This document shows, one piece after another, positions 37,867 to 46,181 of a stretch of 64,000 nucleotides of DNA. The DNA comes from an uncultured Acidovorax sp. GTDB taxonomy: Bacteria > Pseudomonadota > Gammaproteobacteria > Burkholderiales > Burkholderiaceae_C. The notes below the pieces were generated by a model that made no database searches, was not told the origin of the DNA, and saw nothing but the letters and a program-made list of their open reading frames with translations. Location: assembly GCA_913774625.1 (NCBI GenBank), contig CAJYHL010000033.1:59010-123009 (forward strand), given 5' to 3'. The translations under genes and the position numbers were made by a program. Every line of letters begins with the position of its first letter. The first letter of the stretch is position 1.

Positions 37867-38005
37867 TCCCCCTCAGAATGCGCCTGGCGGATGCCGCGAG
37901 CCCCTTGCCGGCCATTTCTGGTGCCTGGCTTGCAGCCTGCCGGTGCGCACGGAATGTGCTGCCTGCACCGTCATCGCCCATCCGCCCACCCAGGAGGTTC
38001 CAGCC

Positions 38006-38698
38006 ATGCCCACTCGCCCCCCCAAAGCCCCCGGCAAGCGCAGCAGCGGCAGCACCGGCGTGCAGGCGGCACCGCCACGGTCCCCGCGGGCGCCGCGCGA
38101 TCTGCGCCCGGTGGCGGACAAGCGCAGCGCCATCCTGGGCGCGGCGCTGGCGCTGTTCTCGCGCTACGGCCTGCACGGCACGACGGTCGAGCAGGTGGCG
38201 GCCCAGGCCGAGGTGTCCAAGAGCAATCTGCTCTACCACTTCGCCAACAAGGAGGTGCTCTACGTCGCCGTGCTGCGCGACCTGCTGGACGTGTGGCTCG
38301 CGCCGCTGCGCGCCTTCCGCGCGGACCAGGACCCGCGCGAGGCCATCTCGCAGTACATCCGCGCCAAGATCGCGCTCTCGCGCGACCGGCCCGAGGCCTC
38401 TCGCCTCTTCTGCCTGGAGATGATCCAGGGCGCGCCTCTGCTGCGCGACGAGCTGGCGCGCGAGCTGCGCGAGCTGGTGCAGGCGAAGTCCGCCGTGATC
38501 CATGCCTGGGTGGCGGACGGCCGGCTCAAGCCCGTGCAGCCGCATCACCTGGTGTTCGCGCTCTGGGCGCTCACGCAGCACTACGCGGATTTCGCCGTGC
38601 AGGTGCAGGCCGTGGCAGGGCGCACGCTGGACGAGCCGGAATTCTTCGAGGAAACCGTACGCAACGTGTGCGGCATCGTGCTGGAGGGCGTCGCGTAG
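38006..38698 (+). CDS. TetR-family regulator, RutR-like
   Basis: This 230-residue protein aligns well with E. coli RutR: after a Pro/Arg-rich N-terminal extension of about 35 residues, the helix-turn-helix AALALFSRYGLHGTTVEQVA then AEVSKSNLLYHFANKEVLYV, followed by LLDVWLAPLRAF, SRLFCLEMIQGAPLL and ALWALTQHYADFAVQV. RutR senses uracil or thymine and controls pyrimidine and purine genes. A near-perfect CAGGAGGT lies 8 nt ahead of the ATG at 38006. It is divergent from the dioxygenase-transporter operon and probably its regulator; the extension is not in the E. coli protein. Confidence 0.88.
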   Translation: MPTRPPKAPGKRSSGSTGVQAAPPRSPRAPRDLRPVADKRSAILGAALALFSRYGLHGTTVEQVAAQAEVSKSNLLYHFANKEVLYVAVLRDLLDVWLAPLRAFRADQDPREAISQYIRAKIALSRDRPEASRLFCLEMIQGAPLLRDELARELRELVQAKSAVIHAWVADGRLKPVQPHHLVFALWALTQHYADFAVQVQAVAGRTLDEPEFFEETVRNVCGIVLEGVA

Positions 38699-38710
38699 CG
38701 AAGCCGCCGT

Positions 38711-39709
38711 TCAGGCCAGATCGTCGTTCAGGTCCGGGTCGGGCACCTCGCCGATGGCCTCGCGCGTCGCCTGGGCCTGCAGCAGCAGCCAGTCGCAGAA
38801 GGCCCGGATCTCGGGCCGCTGGGCGCTGCGCGGGCCCACCACCAGCCAGTAGGCCAGCGGCGAATCCAGCCGCAGGCCGGGCAGCACCTCGACCAGGTCG
38901 CCCGCCGCCAGGGCGTCGGCCACCAGCGGCATGCGCGCCAGCGCCAGGCCCTGGCCGGCGAGGGCGGCCTGCACGATCTGCTGCGCGTAGTTGAAGTACA
39001 GCCAGCGCTTGGGCTGCAGCTTGCTGTGGCCGTTCAGCTCGAACCAGCGGCGCCAGCTCAGCCATTCGAGGTTCTGCGTGCGGTGCGCGTCGCCGGCCTC
39101 GATCAGCGTGAACTGCGCGATGTCTTCCGGCCGGCGGATGGGCGGCGCGCTGTTGAGCAGCCAGGGGCTGGCCACCACCGCCAGCTGCTCGCCGAAGAGC
39201 CGCTGCGCGCCCGGCCCGATGGCGCCCGGCAGGCAGTAGCGCAGGGCCAGATCCACGTCGGAGGTGTCCAGGTCCACGATGGTGTCGGTGGCGTCGATGC
39301 GGATGTCGATGTCGGGGTTGTCGTGCTGGAAGCCCTCCATGCGCGGGATCAGCCACACCGACGCGAAGCTGGCCCAGGTGGTGATGGCCACGCTGCGCCG
39401 CCCGGAGGTCTGGCGCACCAGCCGCACCGTGGCGTCGATGCGCTCCAGCGCCGGGGCCACGGCGCGCTGCAGCTGGGCGCCCGCGCTGGTCAGCTCCACC
39501 GCCCGCGTGTGCCGCAGGAAGAGCAGCACGCCCACTTCGTCCTCCAGCGCCTGGATCTGTCGGCTGACGGCCGACTGCGTGAGCGACAGCTCTTCCGCCG
39601 CCGCCCGGAAATTCAGGTGGCGCGCCACCGCCAGGAAGGCACGCCAGTGGCCGGCCGCGACGGGCCGGGTGCGCAGGTGGGCGTTGGGGTGCGGCGATGG
39701 CTGATCCAT
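38711..39709 (-). CDS. LysR-family regulator, GcvA-like
   Basis: The 332-residue protein has a LysR helix-turn-helix at about residues 20-80 (FLAVARHLNFRAAAEELSLT then QSAVSRQIQALEDEVGV) and a LysR substrate domain. The block VDLDTSDVDLALRYCLPG resembles the GcvA subgroup. It converges with the RutR-like gene 12 bp away and is divergent from the DUF2917 gene, which may be its target. The start at ATG 39709 (MDQPSPHPN) was chosen over an extension at 39877. Confidence 0.9.
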   Translation of the reverse strand: MDQPSPHPNAHLRTRPVAAGHWRAFLAVARHLNFRAAAEELSLTQSAVSRQIQALEDEVGVLLFLRHTRAVELTSAGAQLQRAVAPALERIDATVRLVRQTSGRRSVAITTWASFASVWLIPRMEGFQHDNPDIDIRIDATDTIVDLDTSDVDLALRYCLPGAIGPGAQRLFGEQLAVVASPWLLNSAPPIRRPEDIAQFTLIEAGDAHRTQNLEWLSWRRWFELNGHSKLQPKRWLYFNYAQQIVQAALAGQGLALARMPLVADALAAGDLVEVLPGLRLDSPLAYWLVVGPRSAQRPEIRAFCDWLLLQAQATREAIGEVPDPDLNDDLA

Positions 39710-39941
39710 GGCGGTGCAGTTTGATGTGATTTTGGAATCAATAACGCGAAGCCGTTTCATCAATGGCGTCGCTGGTAGCGGTTGGGCGGTTTTTTGACCG
39801 CCGGCTGGCTGCCGGAAGATTCTGCCATTGATGCGGATCGGGAATCGTTGGGCGGTTTGCTTTTCATTGGACGCCATGGCGGCGCCATCGCACCATGCAG
39901 GCCATGGGGTCCGTGGTGGGCCCCTTCACCGGAGCCCTGTC

Positions 39942-40349
39942 ATGAACCCCATCCATGTCCTGACCCAGAAGACGTCCTCCCTGCCCGGCGGCGTGGCCGT
40001 GCAGGACACCGACATCCACAACCTGCCGATCGGCCAGGCCCGCAGCCTGCTTTCGCCCGTGGCCATGTCGCTGCGCGTGATGCGCGGCCACGCCTGGATC
40101 ACGCTGGATGACGGCCCGAACGGGGCGTGCGACAAGGCCGCTGGCGACATCTTCCTGCACGCCGGGCAGACCCTCTGGGTGGTGGCCGGCCAGCGGGTGG
40201 TGCTGGAGCCGCTGGGCCGCGATGCGCTGCAGTTCTGCTGGCGCCCCGCCAGCGCGGCTGCTGCCACGCCCGTGCCGGAGGCCACCGCCGCGCTGCCGCA
40301 GGGCCCTGCCTGGCACGGCGCGCGCGCCGACGGGGCTATAGGCGCCTGA
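39942..40349 (+). CDS. DUF2917 family protein
   Basis: A 135-residue protein with a small beta-barrel-like domain (residues 20-105) matching DUF2917: LRVMRGHAWITLDDG, GDIFLHAGQTLWVVAGQRVVLEPLG and FCWRP. The C-terminal 30 residues are Ala/Pro-rich. Genes of this family are commonly found next to LysR regulators in Burkholderiales, as here. The function is not known. A strong terminator follows. Confidence 0.7.
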   Translation: MNPIHVLTQKTSSLPGGVAVQDTDIHNLPIGQARSLLSPVAMSLRVMRGHAWITLDDGPNGACDKAAGDIFLHAGQTLWVVAGQRVVLEPLGRDALQFCWRPASAAAATPVPEATAALPQGPAWHGARADGAIGA

Positions 40350-40414
40350 CTGCCCGAGGGCTTTGCGTCACGGGTCGGCGTGGCCGCCTTTCGCTGACGA
40401 TGCGCAGAAATGAC

Positions 40415-40461
40415 GAGAGCTGCCGGCGCCCGTTGCAGGGACGCCGGCAGCTCTCTTTTTT
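40415..40461 (+). terminator. rho-independent terminator after the DUF2917 gene
   Basis: A perfect 14-bp stem (GAGAGCTGCCGGCG / CGCCGGCAGCTCTC) with a 13-nt loop is followed by TTTTTT. It also lies 37 bp beyond the end of the convergent BLUF gene. Confidence 0.88.
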
Positions 40462-40497
40462 CCCGTTCCCTCGATGGCGGTGGCTGTGCCGGCCGGC

Positions 40498-40896
40498 TCA
40501 CTCCAGATCGACGGGCAGGTCCGAGAACGCGCGCAGCGCCTCCAGTCCGCGCAGCGACTCCAGGCGCTCCAGCGCATCCTCGTCTTCCAGCGTGCTGAAG
40601 GCCAGGCTGAAGTTCTTGAAGCGGCGCAGGCTGATGGGGCCGTCGTGCAGCACCTCGACGTAGATGTGGCGCGGGTCCTGGCGTATGCGTTCCAGCAGCG
40701 CCCTCACTTCCTTTTCGGGGCCCTCCAGCTGCTGGCCGAAGCGCTGGCCGTCGAAGACCAGCAGGCCGGTGATGCCGCGCTGCTGGTTGCGGTGCCGGGC
40801 ATGGCTGGCGATGCTGGCGATGGCGCTGAGCGGCTGGTCTTGCGACAGGGTGCTGGTGTAGAGGATCTCGTAGAGAGGCTGGGTGCTGGAGGACAT
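40498..40896 (-). CDS. BLUF-domain blue-light sensor
   Basis: The 132-residue protein is a stand-alone BLUF (FAD-binding) domain. Tyr13, Asn37 and Gln55 are spaced exactly as in AppA (24 and 18 residues), within ILYTST, HRNQQRGITGLLV and FGQQLEGP. At the usual Trp/Met strand the sequence reads FKNFSLAF, so both residues look replaced by Phe and Leu; alignment there is by eye. No output domain is fused, so it must act through a partner. It is divergent from a Crp/Fnr gene, with 133 bp between the starts. Confidence 0.9.
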   Translation of the reverse strand: MSSSTQPLYEILYTSTLSQDQPLSAIASIASHARHRNQQRGITGLLVFDGQRFGQQLEGPEKEVRALLERIRQDPRHIYVEVLHDGPISLRRFKNFSLAFSTLEDEDALERLESLRGLEALRAFSDLPVDLE

Positions 40897-41029
40897 TGCC
40901 GATACTGTGGCGCCAGGGGCCTGCGGGCCGCAATGTCAAAAGACATGCGGTGCGGCGGCGCAACGTGGCGCGCTGCCGAAGCGGATAGCGCTCTCCATGC
41001 CCATCAAACGCCCCTAGAATCGCGCCGCC

Positions 41030-41788
41030 ATGAACGCCGCAGCCGCCCATACCGTGTGTCCCCGTCACTGCGAGGACTGCGGTTTGCGCCGCTCTCCCGC
41101 CTTCACGTCCGCCAGCCCGGCCGAGCTGCAGACCATAGAGCGCCTGCGCAGCGGCAGCCAGGCCGTGCCCGCGGGCACCACGCTGATCCGAGAGCGGCAG
41201 CCCAATGCGCGGCTCTACACCCTCTATGCCGGCTGGGCCGTGCGCTACAAGACGCTCTCCGACGGGCGGCGCCAGATCCTCAACTTCCTGCTGCCGGGCG
41301 ATGTGGCCGGGCTGCAGCAGCAGTTCGGCGAAGTCTCGCTGCATGCGGTGGACACCATCACCGACTGCCATTTCTGCGTGTTCGAGGACGACGCGCTCTG
41401 GAACCTCTACCGCGAGCATGCCCGCCTGGGCTACGACGTGACCTGGCTGGCCGCGCGCGAGGAAAGCCTGGTGGACGAGAACCTGCTCACCGCCGGCCGC
41501 CGCAGCGCGCCCGAGCGCGTGGCCATGCTGCTGATGCAGCTCTACCGGCGGCTCGACCGGCTGGGGCTGCTGGCGGCCGACGGATCGGCGCCGTTTCCCA
41601 TCAACCAGCAGCACATCGCCGACGCGCTGGGCCTGTCCCTGGTCCACACCAACAAGACGCTGCGCCGGCTGGCGCAGATGGGGCTGCACGATCTTTCCGG
41701 CGGGCGCCTGCGCATTCTCAACCCGCGCGTGCTGGCGCGCATTGCCGAGTTCTACGACAGCATTCCGCGGCTGGCGCCTCTGCTGTAG
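41030..41788 (+). CDS. Crp/Fnr-family regulator with N-terminal cysteine motif
   Basis: The 252-residue protein has a cyclic-nucleotide-like beta-roll at about 35-130 and a winged helix-turn-helix at about 165-235 (INQQHIADALGLSLVHTNKT). Cysteines at 10, 14 and 17 (CPRHCEDC) plus 113 and 116 (DCHFC) recall the four-cysteine Fe-S pattern of FNR, although the spacing C-x3-C-x2-C differs. It could sense oxygen or redox through a cluster. The divergent BLUF gene raises the possibility of joint light and redox control. Confidence 0.87.
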   Translation: MNAAAAHTVCPRHCEDCGLRRSPAFTSASPAELQTIERLRSGSQAVPAGTTLIRERQPNARLYTLYAGWAVRYKTLSDGRRQILNFLLPGDVAGLQQQFGEVSLHAVDTITDCHFCVFEDDALWNLYREHARLGYDVTWLAAREESLVDENLLTAGRRSAPERVAMLLMQLYRRLDRLGLLAADGSAPFPINQQHIADALGLSLVHTNKTLRRLAQMGLHDLSGGRLRILNPRVLARIAEFYDSIPRLAPLL

Positions 41789-41922
41789 CACCTGTCGCCC
41801 GCTGGCCGCAGGGCAGGCGGCGCCGCCGCAGCGCCGCACATAATCAGGGTTCTCTTTTTCCGTCCGCCGCTTGCTTTCCCGTGCCTGCGGGTGCGCAGCG
41901 GCGTCCCCATGCTTTCGCCCAC

Positions 41923-43428
41923 ATGCCCATGACCGCAGCAACCGCCCAGGCCACGACCTCCGCCGCAGCCTCTTCCTCTTCGCCGTCCGCGCTGGACATC
42001 GTCATCATGGCCGCCGGCAAGGGCACGCGCATGAAGAGCCGCACGCCCAAGGTGCTGCAGCGCCTGGCGGGCCGGCCGCTGCTCTGGCATGTGCTGGACC
42101 AGGCCGCCAGCCTGCAGGCCCGCCGCGTGGTGGTGGTGACCGGTCATGGCGCTATGGACGTGGAAGCATCCACCGCAGGCCAGGCAAAGGCCCTGGGCGC
42201 ATTCGATTTGCAGTTCGTGCGCCAGGAGCCGCAGCTGGGCACCGGCCATGCCGTGCAGCAGGCCGTGCCGGCGCTGGCTGGCGACGGCACGGTGGTGGTG
42301 CTGTCGGGCGACGTGCCGCTGACCCGCGCCGACACGCTGGCCGCGCTGGTCGCAGCCTCGCAGCCCCAGGCCGGCCAGCCCGAGCGCCTGGCCCTGCTCA
42401 CCGTGACCCTGCCCGACCCCACCGGCTACGGCCGCATCGTGCGCGGCGCTGATGGCGCGGTACAGGGCATCGTCGAACACAAGGACGCGAGCGAGGCGCA
42501 GCGCGCCATCGACGAGGTCTACAGCGGCATCATGGCCGTGCCGGCGCGCCTGCTGGCCGGCTGGCTGGCACGCCTCTCCAACGACAACGCTCAGGGCGAG
42601 TACTACCTGACCGACATCGTCGCCATGGCTGTCGAGGGTGGCGTGCCCGTGGTGGCCCACCGCATCGACGATGCGCTACAGGTGGCCGGCGTGAACAGCC
42701 CGCTGCAGCTGGCGGAGCTGGAGCGCGCCCACCAACTGCGCCAGGCCCGCGCGCTGATGGAGCAGGGCGTGCGGCTGGCCGACCCCGCGCGCTTCGACCT
42801 GCGCGACGACCCGCGCAGCGGCGCGCGAGGCGAACTGGCCTGCGGGCAGGACGTGGAGATCGACGTCAACGCCGTCTTCACCGGCCGCGTGGAGCTGGGC
42901 GAGGGCGTGCGCATCGGCGCGAACTGCTGCATCGCCAATGCCCGCATCGCGGCCGGCGCGGTGATCCATCCCTACACCCACATCGACGGCGAACGCGCCG
43001 GCGTGCAGGTGGGCGAGGGCGCGCTGATCGGCCCCTTCGCGCGGCTGCGCCCGGGCGCGGAGCTGGGCCGTGAAGTCCACATCGGCAACTTCGTCGAAGT
43101 GAAGAACTCCACCCTGGCCGACGGCGCCAAGGCCAACCACCTGGCCTACCTGGGCGATGCCACGGTGGGCGAGCGCGTGAACTACGGCGCGGGCAGCATC
43201 ACCGCCAACTACGACGGCGCCAACAAGCACCGCACCGTCATCGAGGCCGACGTACACGTGGGCAGCAACTGCGTGCTGGTCGCGCCCGTCACCATCGGCG
43301 CGGGCGGCACGGTGGGCGGCGGCTCCACCATCGCCAAGAGCACGCCGCCCGGCGCCTTGAGCGTGGCGCGCGGCAAGCAGATCGTGAAAGAGAACTGGCA
43401 GCGGCCGGCCAAGCGGCCCCAGCCATGA
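41923..43428 (+). CDS. glmU: bifunctional N-acetylglucosamine-1-phosphate uridyltransferase / glucosamine-1-phosphate acetyltransferase
   Basis: GlmU makes UDP-GlcNAc for peptidoglycan and LPS. The N-terminal pyrophosphorylase domain has IVIMAAGKGTRMKS with the nucleotide loop and SGDVPLTRADT; the C-terminal left-handed beta-helix has GPFARLRPGAELG, FVEVKNSTLADGAKANHL and the acetyltransferase loop NYGAGSITANYDG. At 501 residues it is longer than the usual 456 because of a Ser/Ala-rich N-terminal tail. The start may be ATG 41923 or 41929. It overlaps a histidine kinase gene by 4 nt. Confidence 0.96.
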   Translation: MPMTAATAQATTSAAASSSSPSALDIVIMAAGKGTRMKSRTPKVLQRLAGRPLLWHVLDQAASLQARRVVVVTGHGAMDVEASTAGQAKALGAFDLQFVRQEPQLGTGHAVQQAVPALAGDGTVVVLSGDVPLTRADTLAALVAASQPQAGQPERLALLTVTLPDPTGYGRIVRGADGAVQGIVEHKDASEAQRAIDEVYSGIMAVPARLLAGWLARLSNDNAQGEYYLTDIVAMAVEGGVPVVAHRIDDALQVAGVNSPLQLAELERAHQLRQARALMEQGVRLADPARFDLRDDPRSGARGELACGQDVEIDVNAVFTGRVELGEGVRIGANCCIANARIAAGAVIHPYTHIDGERAGVQVGEGALIGPFARLRPGAELGREVHIGNFVEVKNSTLADGAKANHLAYLGDATVGERVNYGAGSITANYDGANKHRTVIEADVHVGSNCVLVAPVTIGAGGTVGGGSTIAKSTPPGALSVARGKQIVKENWQRPAKRPQP

Positions 43429-44267
43429 CGCAAGACCGGGCTGGCGACGCCGGCGCCGAGCCGACCGGACCGATCGGCCCGGCGCCGGCGCCCTACGAAG
43501 GACTGGACGCGCCCGCGCTGCGCGCGCTGCTGCTCCAGCGCGACCGTGCGCTGGCCGATGCAGCGGCGGCGCAGAAGGAATTCCTGCACGCGGTCTCGCA
43601 CGACCTGCGTGCGCCGCTGCGGCACATCGTGTCCTTCGTCCCGCTGGTGCAGGAACTGGTCGAGGACGATGCGCAGGGCCTGCCCCCCGAGGCGCGGGCC
43701 GAGGCCTGCAGCTTTCTGGGCACCGTGGATCAGGCATCGCGCCGCATGGGCCGCATGCTCGATGGCCTGCTCGCGTTCTCGCGTATCGCCCATGCGCCGC
43801 TGCGGGCGGCGCCGGTGGACCTGAACGGCTTGCTGGCCGGCGTGCAGGCTGCGCTGGCGGGCGAAGCCACCGGCCGCAGCGTGGAGTGGCGCATCGCGCC
43901 CGGCCTGCCCGCCGTTTCGGGCGATGCCGCACTGCTGCGCCAGCTGTTCACGGAACTGCTGGGCAACGCGCTCAAGTTCACGCGCGGCCGGGCACCTGCC
44001 TGCATCGCGGTCGATGGCGGCGTGGCGGCGGACGGCTGGGTGCGGCTTTCGGTGCGCGACAACGGCACGGGCTTCGACCCCGCGCGGGCCGGCATGCTGT
44101 TCCGCATGTTCCAGCGCCTGCACCGCGACGCGGACTTCGACGGCATGGGCGTGGGCCTGGCCCAGGCGCGTGCCATCATGCAGCGCCATGGCGGGCGCAT
44201 CGGTATCGATGCGGTGCCCGGCGAAGGCTGCACCGTCGAACTGGCCTGGCCGCCGGGCGGGGCCTGA
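43425..44267 (+). CDS. soluble sensor histidine kinase without visible sensor domain
   Basis: The 280-residue protein has a short N-terminal coiled segment, a HisKA helix with His59 in HAVSHDLRAPLRHI, and an HATPase domain with N-box LFTELLGNALKFT and G-box VRDNGTGFDPARA plus GMGVGLAQARAIMQRHGG. It lacks membrane helices and any PAS or GAF domain. The sequence type is that of phytochrome-like or hybrid-kinase C-termini. It overlaps glmU by 4 nt and no response regulator gene is adjacent, so its partner is unknown. The coupling to a wall-precursor gene is curious. Confidence 0.88.
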   Translation: MTQDRAGDAGAEPTGPIGPAPAPYEGLDAPALRALLLQRDRALADAAAAQKEFLHAVSHDLRAPLRHIVSFVPLVQELVEDDAQGLPPEARAEACSFLGTVDQASRRMGRMLDGLLAFSRIAHAPLRAAPVDLNGLLAGVQAALAGEATGRSVEWRIAPGLPAVSGDAALLRQLFTELLGNALKFTRGRAPACIAVDGGVAADGWVRLSVRDNGTGFDPARAGMLFRMFQRLHRDADFDGMGVGLAQARAIMQRHGGRIGIDAVPGEGCTVELAWPPGGA

Positions 44268-44312
44268 CGCCGGTGCTCGGCCACCTGCCGAGCGCTGGCC
44301 GGCCCCAGATTT

Positions 44313-45362
44313 TCAGCCGGTGGCCGCGCCGGGTTCGCTGAGCGCTGAAGTGCTGTTGCGCCCGCTGCGCTTGGCCTGGTAGAGCGCGGCGTCGGCGGCG
44401 TCCACCCAGTCGCGCACACGGGTGTGCGCCGTGTCCATGGCGGCGATGCCGATGCTGCAGGTGAACTGCAGCTGCGGCAGGCCCGGCAGGCGCATGTCCT
44501 GGGCCTGCGCGCGGATACGTTCGGCCACGGCCTGAGCCGCGGCGAAGTCCCGGCCCGGCATCACCACCGCGAACTCGTCGCCGCCGTAGCGGCCGGCGCA
44601 GTCGGTGGCGCCCACGTTGGCGCGTACCAGCCCGGCCACGGCCCGGATGACCTCGTCGCCCACGCTGTGGCCGAAGCGGTCGTTGATGTCCTTGAAATGG
44701 TCGATGTCCAGCATCAGCAGGCTGGTGGGCGCGTTCTCTGCGCGGAAGCGGCGCAGGGCGTCTTCCGCCTGCTCCTGCCAGTGGCCGCGCCCGTACAGGC
44801 CCGTGAGCGCATCGATGCGCCGCAACTCGTCGAGCTGCTGGTTCTGGTGGGACACCTTGCGGATCAGCCGGTAGCTCACCAGGCTGACCGACAGCGAATG
44901 CAGCATCATCACCGGCAGGCAGGCCAGGGTGATCGCCAGCGAGTTCCGGGGCTCGAACTCCAGCCCCGTGACGAGTGCGCCGGCCAGCGCCCCACCCACC
45001 ATGCCGGGCAGCGACCGCAGCCACAGCCCGCGAACGCCGCAGGCGATCTTGTCCTGCATCGTCAACATGCACAGCAGCACGCTGGGCAGCAGGCAGAAGT
45101 GCATGAGGGGCACCAGCGCGCCCACCAGGGCGGAATCCACCAGCAGATTGCGGATCTCCGCGCGGTATGGGTCGGCACTGCGTCCTGCCGAGACGAAGGC
45201 CAGGTGCGGCCACGCCAGCGTGGCGAATGCTGCGAACGCCCACGCGGCGTGGGAGGCGCCATGCTCCCAAAGCACCGTGCCCACCGCAATGCCGCCCAGC
45301 CCCATGCCCATGATGCGCAGGGGGTAGATGCGTTGGCGCATCGTGTGCTTGGTTGGGCCCAT
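44313..45362 (-). CDS. diguanylate cyclase with MASE2-like membrane sensor
   Basis: The 349-residue protein has an N-terminal membrane region (about 15-165, several helices, starting RIYPLRIMGMGLGGIAVG) resembling MASE2, as in AdrA/DgcC, and a GGDEF domain with intact GGDEF at 260-264 and LDIDHFKDINDRFGH. It should make cyclic di-GMP. The product-inhibition I-site (RxxD five residues before GGDEF) reads GATD, so feedback inhibition is probably absent. The start may be 45362 or an ATG seven codons later (45341). It converges with the orphan kinase gene. Confidence 0.9.
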   Translation of the reverse strand: MGPTKHTMRQRIYPLRIMGMGLGGIAVGTVLWEHGASHAAWAFAAFATLAWPHLAFVSAGRSADPYRAEIRNLLVDSALVGALVPLMHFCLLPSVLLCMLTMQDKIACGVRGLWLRSLPGMVGGALAGALVTGLEFEPRNSLAITLACLPVMMLHSLSVSLVSYRLIRKVSHQNQQLDELRRIDALTGLYGRGHWQEQAEDALRRFRAENAPTSLLMLDIDHFKDINDRFGHSVGDEVIRAVAGLVRANVGATDCAGRYGGDEFAVVMPGRDFAAAQAVAERIRAQAQDMRLPGLPQLQFTCSIGIAAMDTAHTRVRDWVDAADAALYQAKRSGRNSTSALSEPGAATG

Positions 45363-45522
45363 CGCTGCAAAGATGCGTGAAGAGGTGGGGCGACTCTAAC
45401 GCATGGTCCCGCTGGGGCGCCTCGGGGCTTGCGCGGCTCGAAGCCCGCGGCGGTACCGCGCCGCCATGACGGGCCTTGCCGGGTGCGGCCACGCCCTGCA
45501 TCGGCAGGCGCCGCGCAGTGCT

Positions 45523-46014
45523 TCAATCGCCGCGCGCGATCGGGACGCGCGTGTCGAACTTGGCGCGCTTGACGCCGAAGAACGCCTTCACGTTGCGCAC
45601 GTTCGCATCGCCCGTGAACAGCCGCTGGGTCAGGGCCAGATAGCCCGGCATGTCCGGGGTGTGGACGACCAGCATGAAGTCCGGGCCCGGCGTGACACGC
45701 CAGCATTGCTGCACGCCTTCTTCCGCCGTTGCCCGGGCCTCGAAGGCATCGAGCAGTTCCGCGCCCTGGCGATCCAGCGTCACTTCCACGAAAGCCGTCA
45801 GTCCATGGCCCTGCAGCCGGGCCAGTGCATCGGGCCGCAGGATGGCCACCTGCCGTTCCACCAGCCCCAGTTCGTGCAGGCGCTTCACGCGGCGCAGACA
45901 GGTCGGAGGCGACACATGGACCTCTGCCGCCAGGGCCTGATTGCTCAGGCTGGCATCGGCCTGCAGCAGGTCCAGCAGGTAAAGATCGATGGAATCGAGC
46001 GAATAATTTTCCAT
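45523..46014 (-). CDS. Lrp/AsnC-family regulator
   Basis: A 163-residue protein with an N-terminal helix-turn-helix (LSNQALAAEVHVSPPTCLRR) and a C-terminal RAM domain (CWRVTPGPDFMLVVHTPDM). Such proteins usually sense amino acids and form octamers. It is divergent from glmS across 167 bp of AT-rich DNA. Its target gene is not evident; no amino acid transporter or enzyme is next to it. Confidence 0.9.
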   Translation of the reverse strand: MENYSLDSIDLYLLDLLQADASLSNQALAAEVHVSPPTCLRRVKRLHELGLVERQVAILRPDALARLQGHGLTAFVEVTLDRQGAELLDAFEARATAEEGVQQCWRVTPGPDFMLVVHTPDMPGYLALTQRLFTGDANVRNVKAFFGVKRAKFDTRVPIARGD

Positions 46015-46181
46015 TTATTCTTTATTAGTGAAATTAAATTTCTACATCTGAAATTTGGGAAATAAAAGTTCAATTACATAGTGATATTGATCTGAAATTT
46101 TATCGCCTACTGCCTACGATCGCACCCAATTTCATCCGGTTGCCTTTCCCTCTCCACTCTTCTCTTCAGAAGGATCCCACC
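46015..46181. promoter_or_regulatory. AT-rich intergenic between Lrp-type gene and glmS
   Basis: These 167 bp are much richer in A and T than the surroundings, especially 46015-46105 with several AAATT and TTTATT runs. Such DNA suits Lrp-type binding and wrapping and should contain both divergent promoters. I could not assign single -35/-10 boxes with confidence. No glmS ribozyme is seen. Confidence 0.5.

Noticed and set aside
36763..38994. A 743-codon plus-strand ORF
   Set aside because: It is antisense to the dioxygenase gene and then runs through the RutR-like gene in another frame; no family resemblance.
46105..46181. glmS ribozyme
   Set aside because: The leader is short and AT-rich and lacks the ribozyme core; such ribozymes are mainly found in Firmicutes.
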